NCBI GenBank assembly: GCA_947258805.1
Contig: CAMYJV010000114.1
Coordinates: forward strand, 1 to 10,170
Direction of reading: 5' to 3'
DNA from: an uncultured Gammaproteobacteria bacterium
GTDB lineage: Bacteria > Pseudomonadota > Gammaproteobacteria > GCA-2729495
DNA length: 10,170 nucleotides
Shown: piece by piece, positions 5,503 through 10,170 of the stretch
Numbering within the stretch: position 1 is the first letter of the stretch
Layout of the letters: the number at the start of each line of letters is the position of its first letter
Made by a program: the position numbers and the translations under genes
The notes under the pieces: generated by a model
Told to the model about the DNA's origin: nothing
Seen by the model: only the letters and a program-made list of their open reading frames with translations
Database searches by the model: none

Positions 5503-8151
5503 ATGCACACATCCGTGTTCGGCGCATCTTCTGCCGTAGCCGTTGGCCTGCTGATGGGGCTGGCCGGCTCGCCAGCGACGGCGCAGGAAACGACTGGTCG
5601 AGCTTCGGCCATTGAAGAGATCGTGGTTACCGCCCAGAAGCGGGAAGAGAGCATCAACGAAGTCGGCATGTCCATCCAGGCTGCCACCGGCGACAAGCTC
5701 ATCGAGATGGGGGTCACCGATACGTTTGATCTCTTCAAGGTGGTGACCGGATTCAACTCCAACGTCACCTACTACGGCACGGCCATCTACACCATCCGCG
5801 GCGTGGGTTTCCAGGATACGGCGCTGGCCTCCGGTCCGACCGTCCCCGTTTACCTGGACGAGATGCCGGTGCCATTTTCGATCATGACTCAGGGCCTGAC
5901 CCTGGATCTGCAGCGGGTGGAGGCGTTGAAAGGCCCGCAAGGCACGCTGTTCGGGCAGAATGCCACCGGCGGTGCCGTAAACTACATTGCCAACAAGCCC
6001 ACCGAAGAGCTCGAGGGCGGCATCGACGCGAGCTATGGCCGGTTCAACACCGTGGATCTTCAGGGATACCTTAGCGGGCCCCTGAGCGATACGCTGAGCT
6101 ACCGCGTTGCGGGCCGCACGATCGATGCCGACGGCTGGCAAAAAACCTACGTGCCTGATTCCGCCCTGGCTGCGGACCCCTATTGGGCGGCATATGACCC
6201 CGATCGCGTTGATGCTGACGGCAAGTACTCTCGCAAGAGTGAAGCCGGCGACAAGAAATTCTACAGCTGGCGCGCCGCCCTGCAGTGGGAGCCTACTGAC
6301 CAGTTCAGCGCGCTGCTGACGGGCAGCGGCTTCCGGGATGAGGGGGATACCCAGCGGCCCCAGCTTTACGGGTTTGCTACCCTGAACCCGGTCAATGGCC
6401 TCAACCCGCTTGTCGCCGACTACCCTCGCTCACCGAAAAACAACCGCTCGGCAGACTGGGGCCCCTGCGTCAACGTGAGCGGCGGTGTGCCTGACAACCT
6501 GCGAGGGACACAGGCTAATGCCGCGCCTGGTGCTCCCGTAGATAGCGGTGCAATTACCGGTGAGGCAGATCCCAGCGGAACGGCACCGCTCAACCTATCC
6601 AACCGTATCTACGACAACTGCGAAGGCGCCAAGAAGGATAACAAACAGTGGGCCGTGTCTCTGCGCATGGATTACGATCTCAACGACGACATGACGGTGA
6701 CCTCGCTGACCAGCTATTCGAAGTTCGACCGCGACGAGCGCCTGGAAAGCGATGGCACCTATTATCAGGACTACGAGTCTTTTCAGGACGGGGAGCTGAA
6801 GGCCTTCTTCCAGGAGCTTCGCCTGTCCGGGAGCGTGTCGGGCAGTGGTTCCTGGGTCGTCGGCGCCAACTACGAAGAGACCAAAACCTGGGACAGCTTC
6901 ATTCAGACCTACGGCATCTCGACGGCGGTTCCTACTCAGGTCCTTTCCCGCATTCCTCTGGGTCCCACCAATCCCAACAACAAGCAGGACACCAAGACCT
7001 ACGCCGCCTTCGCGAACCTGGAGTATCCTGTGCTCGACAACGTGACGGTACAGGCGGGTGTCCGCTACACGGATCAGAAACGCGACTACCGGGGTTGTGG
7101 CGGCGACGCTGGTGATGGGTCCTGGGCGGATATTTCGGCCGAGATCCAGACGGTGTTGCAGGTTGTTAATGGTGATCCGGTCATTGGCGGTCTGGACGCG
7201 GGTCCGGGCAACTGCGCCAGCACCGGCCCGGGGCCAACCTACTTCCCGGAACCATCGGGTTTTACCGGGAAGCTGGACCAGGACAACACCTCGTGGCGGG
7301 TCGGTGCCAACTGGGAGCCGTTTGATGGGCAGCTCTACTACGCCAACGTCAGCAAGGGGTACAAGTCTGGTAGCTATCCTACGGTAGCCAGTGCCGCCTT
7401 CGTTCAGTTGGAGCCCGCCGTTCAGGAAAAGCTGGTGGCCTACGAAATTGGCGCCAAGATGCTCCTGCTCGACAGCACCATGCAGCTGAACGCTGCAGCT
7501 TTCTACTATGACTACACCGACAAGCAGGTACTGGGCGCGATCAACGACTTCGTGTTCGGCTCGCTGCCGGCGCTGGTAAACGTGCCGAAATCGAAGGTCA
7601 CCGGCGGCGAACTGGGCATTGAGTGGTACCCGATCAGCGGGCTGCGCGTTGCGCCGTCAGTCAGCTATGCGAAGAGCGAGGTGCAAGGCACGTTCCGCAA
7701 TTTCGACCCCTTCTTTGGCCCCGACAACCCGGATACGAAGGACTTCACGAATCAGCCGTTCCCCAACGCCCCCAAGTGGCAGGCCAACATGGACGTGCAG
7801 TACGAGTGGAACCTCAGCAACGGGCTGCTGCTGTTCGTTGGTGGCAACGTGAACTATCAGGATGAGACCACCGGCTTCTTCGTCGACAAGTGCAAGGAGC
7901 CGGGCGTGTCCTGCACCAGAACCGATTACCCGGACCTCATTGGTAACTCGGACCTCATCATCAACGAGCGCACGCTGCTTGACCTGCGAGCTGGCTTCGA
8001 ATCGGGCAACTGGCGGGTGTTTGCCTGGGGCAAGAACGTCACCAACAAGTATCACTGGAATGCCGTGTCTCACGTCAACGACGTGCTGCTGCGCTACACG
8101 GGGATGCCCAGAACCTACGGCCTAAACGTCAGCTATCGGTTTGCCCAGTAG
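5503..8151 (+). CDS. TonB-dependent outer-membrane receptor
   Basis: An 882-residue outer-membrane beta-barrel that imports a ligand with energy passed from TonB. Residues 1-27 form a signal peptide with hydrophobic core and PATA|QE cleavage site. The TonB box region EEIVVTAQK is at 38-46. The plug domain spans roughly 47-168 with the hallmark RVEALKGPQGTLFGQNATGG (138-157). A long barrel of alternating strands follows, ending in YRFAQ. I chose ATG 5503 because GGGGAGAG lies just upstream and the signal peptide starts there; ATG 5455 would add 16 residues before it. The only six cysteines (322, 373, 532, 571, 797, 804) fall in three local pairs in loop-like Gly/Pro/Asn-rich stretches. The style is that of receptors found beside hydrocarbon, steroid or aromatic catabolic genes rather than siderophore genes, but the ligand is unknown. 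It follows the acyl-CoA ligase gene. Confidence 0.95.
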   Translation: MHTSVFGASSAVAVGLLMGLAGSPATAQETTGRASAIEEIVVTAQKREESINEVGMSIQAATGDKLIEMGVTDTFDLFKVVTGFNSNVTYYGTAIYTIRGVGFQDTALASGPTVPVYLDEMPVPFSIMTQGLTLDLQRVEALKGPQGTLFGQNATGGAVNYIANKPTEELEGGIDASYGRFNTVDLQGYLSGPLSDTLSYRVAGRTIDADGWQKTYVPDSALAADPYWAAYDPDRVDADGKYSRKSEAGDKKFYSWRAALQWEPTDQFSALLTGSGFRDEGDTQRPQLYGFATLNPVNGLNPLVADYPRSPKNNRSADWGPCVNVSGGVPDNLRGTQANAAPGAPVDSGAITGEADPSGTAPLNLSNRIYDNCEGAKKDNKQWAVSLRMDYDLNDDMTVTSLTSYSKFDRDERLESDGTYYQDYESFQDGELKAFFQELRLSGSVSGSGSWVVGANYEETKTWDSFIQTYGISTAVPTQVLSRIPLGPTNPNNKQDTKTYAAFANLEYPVLDNVTVQAGVRYTDQKRDYRGCGGDAGDGSWADISAEIQTVLQVVNGDPVIGGLDAGPGNCASTGPGPTYFPEPSGFTGKLDQDNTSWRVGANWEPFDGQLYYANVSKGYKSGSYPTVASAAFVQLEPAVQEKLVAYEIGAKMLLLDSTMQLNAAAFYYDYTDKQVLGAINDFVFGSLPALVNVPKSKVTGGELGIEWYPISGLRVAPSVSYAKSEVQGTFRNFDPFFGPDNPDTKDFTNQPFPNAPKWQANMDVQYEWNLSNGLLLFVGGNVNYQDETTGFFVDKCKEPGVSCTRTDYPDLIGNSDLIINERTLLDLRAGFESGNWRVFAWGKNVTNKYHWNAVSHVNDVLLRYTGMPRTYGLNVSYRFAQ

Positions 8152-9988
8152 CGGGAAATCGTGAGGTAGAAACGGGCCGGCTTCCGGCTGGCTCGTTTCT
8201 GATTTCCATCCCGCCTTTGCGGAAGCTAAAGCCCATACGCCTGCAGGGCCGCCAGCGTCTCCTCCCACAGTTTTCGAACCTCTGAACCTTCCTGCCAGAC
8301 GTCGGCGAGGATGCGCGCCAGCAGCATCTGGAACTGCTCCACACCCCAGCCTGACAGGGCCTTGATCCGTTCGATGCCTTCAGCGACGGCGTCCATGTCG
8401 TCCAGGTGCAGGCAGGTGCCCGCGTACAGCAGCCACGCCCAGGTGTTGTCCGGCTGCAGGCGCAGGTTTTCATCCAGCACTTCGCGAGCTTCCTCGAAGC
8501 GCCGGGCCTGGAAGAGGGCGCCGCCCAGCTGAAACAGGCTCTGGGCGCGCAGGGGATCGCTGGGGGAAAGCTGCACGGCCAGGCGCAGGAAAGCTGCACG
8601 GCCAGGCGCAGACGTTCGATCCCTTCGTCCATCCTGCCGCCGAGGGTGAGTATGAAGCCGGCGGTGGCCTGAAAGGCCGCGTTGCTGGGTTCCCGGTCGG
8701 CGGCTCGCAGCGCCAGGCGCTCGCCGTTGGCGCGCCGGCCCATGGCCTGCTCCACGCCGGCGACGAAGAACAGCACCGTCGGATCCTGGGGGGCGATTTC
8801 CAGCGCCCGCTTTGCCGCACTTTCACAACGATCGGCCTGCTCGGTGGTCAGCTCGCCCCAGTTCCTGCGGCGGGCAATGGTGAACGCTTGCAGCGCGTGT
8901 GCCGGCCCGTAATCCGGATCGGCGCGCAGGGTATCTTCCACGATCGCTTCGAGATCTTCGATGTGCTGAGGGTCCGGGGAGTGACCGTAGCGCAGCATGG
9001 CGTCGGCGATGCGCCGCCAGGACGTGTAGTTGTCTGTTATCCGGCCGTAGTTCAGGTCGGCGACGATCAGCTCCGGATGCAGCTGGCCGACGATGCGGCG
9101 CGTCAGCTCGTCCTGCAGCTCGAAGACTTCCGCCAGGTTGCGGTCGAAGGCGTTGGCCCAGAGGGTGGCGCCGTCGTGGGCATCAAGCAGCTGGGCGGAA
9201 ACCCGCATCCGTGTCCCCGCGGTGCGCACGGTGCCGCTGACAAGGTAGCGCACGCGCAGCTTGCGCCCCAGAACACGGGTGTCGGTGGTTTCTGCTGCCA
9301 CGTTTGCTGCCGACTGGCGACTGACCACGAAGAACTCGGGTACCCGGGACAGCAGGGTGGTCAGGTCTTCGGACATCCCCAGCGCGAAAGCCTCGGTATC
9401 TGCGTCGCTGGACAGCACGGTGAACGGCAGCACGGCGATGGATGGCCGGTCGGCGACCACCGCGTCGGGTCGGGGGATGGGCTCCCATGGCTTGGCGACA
9501 CCTTCGGTGCCCAGGGCGCCGAACGTTGTCTTCAGGTGCGCCTGATAACGCTCGGAGGTGAGCGCGTATTTGAGGATGGCCTGGGTGTCCCCCAACGCAA
9601 ACCGCAGACCGTCGGGCAGCTCCGTGGGCACCAGGTGGATGGCGATCAGGGGTTTCGATTCAGCCAGGGCGAACTGCAGCTCGCGAAGGCAGTGTTGAGA
9701 TGTCGTGGCGTGCGGCGAAACGAACAGGACGAAGGCGGCACAGTCGACGATGGCCGATGCCAGCTCATCGTTCCAGCGGGATCCCGGACGGATATTGTCG
9801 TCGTACCAGACGGGAACCAGGCGGCCGATTGCTTCGAGCTCCGGCCGCACTTTTTCGCTGTCCGCATGCGCGTAGGATGCGAACACGTGGGCTGATCCGT
9901 CCGGCGTATCTTGCGACGTGTTGATTGACACGGGAGTTAACGCCCGCATGGCTCGCTTGAGCTGCACCGTTGAATATATCCCAGCCAC
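8129..9988 (-). CDS. TIR domain / TolB-FlgO-like (COG5616) / TPR protein, C-terminus frameshifted
   Basis: Predicted cytoplasmic signalling or scaffold protein, now 619 residues. Residues 33-155 are a TIR domain: HVFASYAHAD, WYDDNIRPGSRW, VLFVSP and SQHCLREL, with Glu103 at the place of the catalytic glutamate of NAD-cleaving TIR enzymes. Residues 182-305 (PSIAVLPF to QLHPEL) match the TolB/FlgO-like domain often found beside TPRs or nucleotide cyclases; no cyclase domain is present. TPR-like helices follow from about 360. After residue 467 (RLAVQLS) a 23-bp tandem duplication switches the frame: the rest is low-complexity Cys/Trp/Ser/Arg-rich sequence that runs through the hairpin at 8169-8199 and 23 bases into the receptor gene. 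With one copy removed the protein is 579 residues, ending at 8226 with intact TPRs. The start is uncertain: GTG 9988 lacks a clear ribosome site; ATG 9949 is an alternative upstream of the TIR domain. Confidence 0.82.
   Translation of the reverse strand: MAGIYSTVQLKRAMRALTPVSINTSQDTPDGSAHVFASYAHADSEKVRPELEAIGRLVPVWYDDNIRPGSRWNDELASAIVDCAAFVLFVSPHATTSQHCLRELQFALAESKPLIAIHLVPTELPDGLRFALGDTQAILKYALTSERYQAHLKTTFGALGTEGVAKPWEPIPRPDAVVADRPSIAVLPFTVLSSDADTEAFALGMSEDLTTLLSRVPEFFVVSRQSAANVAAETTDTRVLGRKLRVRYLVSGTVRTAGTRMRVSAQLLDAHDGATLWANAFDRNLAEVFELQDELTRRIVGQLHPELIVADLNYGRITDNYTSWRRIADAMLRYGHSPDPQHIEDLEAIVEDTLRADPDYGPAHALQAFTIARRRNWGELTTEQADRCESAAKRALEIAPQDPTVLFFVAGVEQAMGRRANGERLALRAADREPSNAAFQATAGFILTLGGRMDEGIERLRLAVQLSCAWPCSFPPAIPCAPRACFSWAAPSSRPGASRKLAKCWMKTCACSRTTPGRGCCTRAPACTWTTWTPSLKASNGSRPCQAGVWSSSRCCWRASSPTSGRKVQRFENCGRRRWRPCRRMGFSFRKGGMEIRNEPAGSRPVSTSRFPATGQTDS
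8169..8199. terminator. Long hairpin between convergent genes, probable terminator
   Basis: The 31 bases fold into a stem of 13-14 pairs, including three G-T wobbles, around a three-base loop. The outer arms are GAAACG and CGTTTC. It begins 18 bases after the receptor stop codon and lies 27 bases beyond the original (pre-duplication) stop of the opposing TIR/TPR gene. The following T-run is short on either strand, so termination may be partly structural; the position suits a shared bidirectional terminator. Confidence 0.7.
8226..8588 (-). pseudogene. Displaced C-terminal TPR segment of the TIR/TPR gene
   Basis: This stretch, in another frame from the upstream TIR/TPR reading frame, encodes well-formed TPR helices, for example DPLRAQSLFQLGGALFQ and FEEAREVLDENLRLQPDN, ending in LWEETLAALQAYGL and TAG at 8226-8228. 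It joins the upstream part seamlessly (RLAVQLS to PSDPL) when one 23-bp repeat copy is removed. It could be made separately only if GTG 8576 is used, and no ribosome site is evident. It is therefore best seen as the detached end of the same gene, if the duplication is real. Confidence 0.8.
8566..8611. repeat. Exact 23-bp tandem duplication causing a frameshift
   Basis: Two identical 23-base units, 8566-8588 and 8589-8611, lie head to tail inside the TPR-coding region; identity extends one further base at the left (period-23 tract 8565-8611). Since 23 is not a multiple of three, the extra unit shifts the frame by two bases. The left-strand translation of one unit reads LRLAVQLS, and the same peptide would start again in the second unit if the frame were kept. 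Confidence 0.95.
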
Positions 9989-10092
9989 GATAGGGATGAA
10001 AGACGAGTCCTTGGAATCCCTGGGTCCGCTTGCCGTTTCGGCATTATCATGTCGGGTATGAAATACTGAAGCTCGGGACAGATCCGCAGACA

Positions 10093-10100
10093 GGGGGGGG
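10093..10100 (+). repeat. G8 homopolymer just before the CoA-transferase start
   Basis: Eight G residues end two bases before ATG 10103. The run overlaps where the Shine-Dalgarno site must be (AGG at 10092-10094 lies eight bases before ATG). Such tracts are prone to slippage and can change translation efficiency, but also to sequencing error. Confidence 0.6.
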
Positions 10101-10102
10101 TT

Positions 10103-10170
10103 ATGGCGTTTCCATTTGAGGGCATTCGCGTGATAGATGCCGCGTCCTTTCTTGCCGGCCCGGGCGCCGC
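10103..10170 (+). CDS. CaiB/BaiF-type (family III) CoA-transferase, N-terminus only
   Basis: Only the first 22 full codons are in the window. FEGIRVIDAASFLAGPGA is the characteristic first beta strand and loop of family III CoA-transferases, which move CoA between acyl-CoA and free acids by way of a mixed anhydride and an aspartyl-CoA thioester; that catalytic Asp lies beyond the window. ATG 10103 fits the family's usual N-terminus. The gene is divergent from the TIR/TPR gene across 114 bases in which I see no convincing promoter. It probably opens another catabolic segment and supports the acyl-CoA theme of the locus, though an operon link to the receptor block is not possible given the intervening opposite-strand gene. 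Confidence 0.8.
   Translation, partial: MAFPFEGIRVIDAASFLAGPGA

Noticed and set aside
8888..9895. Open frame of 335 codons on the plus strand opposite the TIR/TolB-like region
   Set aside because: Its sequence shows no domain and it mirrors a coding strand with clear TIR and COG5616-type motifs.
9977..9997. Short ATCCC/GGGAT inverted repeat near the start of the TIR gene
   Set aside because: Five-base arms are expected by chance and no second sign of an operator is present.

Overview
This window is GC-rich bacterial DNA from a Gram-negative organism: it encodes an outer-membrane TonB-dependent receptor with a signal peptide and TonB box. The gene mix (crotonase, SDR, VOC protein, acyl-CoA ligase, TonB receptor, family III CoA-transferase) suits a catabolically versatile aquatic or marine proteobacterium, most likely gammaproteobacterial; that placement is inference. 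Coding density is very high. No gap exceeds about 120 bases, and I see no tRNA, rRNA, CRISPR array or insertion sequence.

Layout. A leftward block reads from 3253 to the left edge: SDR oxidoreductase, crotonase with the full dienoyl-CoA isomerase triad, histidine-phosphatase-family protein, and a NorM-like MATE exporter cut by the window edge. Gaps are small (53 and about 22 bases), and the last two genes overlap at a CTGA junction, so this is probably one operon. Only 39 bases away a rightward block starts: a VOC/glyoxalase-fold protein, an ANL-superfamily acyl-CoA ligase and an 882-residue TonB-dependent receptor. A strong hairpin at 8169-8199 follows the receptor. Facing it is a leftward gene for a TIR domain + TolB/FlgO-like domain (COG5616 type) + TPR protein. 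Its C-terminus is thrown out of frame by an exact 23-bp tandem duplication. At the right edge, divergent from it, a CaiB/BaiF-type CoA-transferase begins.

How the genes may work together (inference): the receptor imports a hydrophobic or otherwise large substrate, the ligase makes its CoA thioester, and the crotonase isomerase, SDR and perhaps VOC protein process unsaturated or hydroxylated acyl-CoA intermediates. The exporter could remove toxic substrate or intermediates, and a family III CoA-transferase lies nearby. The substrate cannot be read from the sequence.

The points most worth a second look are the 23-bp duplication in the TIR/TPR gene; two leftward genes lacking ATG/GTG/TTG starts where the protein begins (probable ATC and CTG starts behind good Shine-Dalgarno sites); the repeat-packed leader of the ligase gene; and three loop-local cysteine pairs in the receptor.
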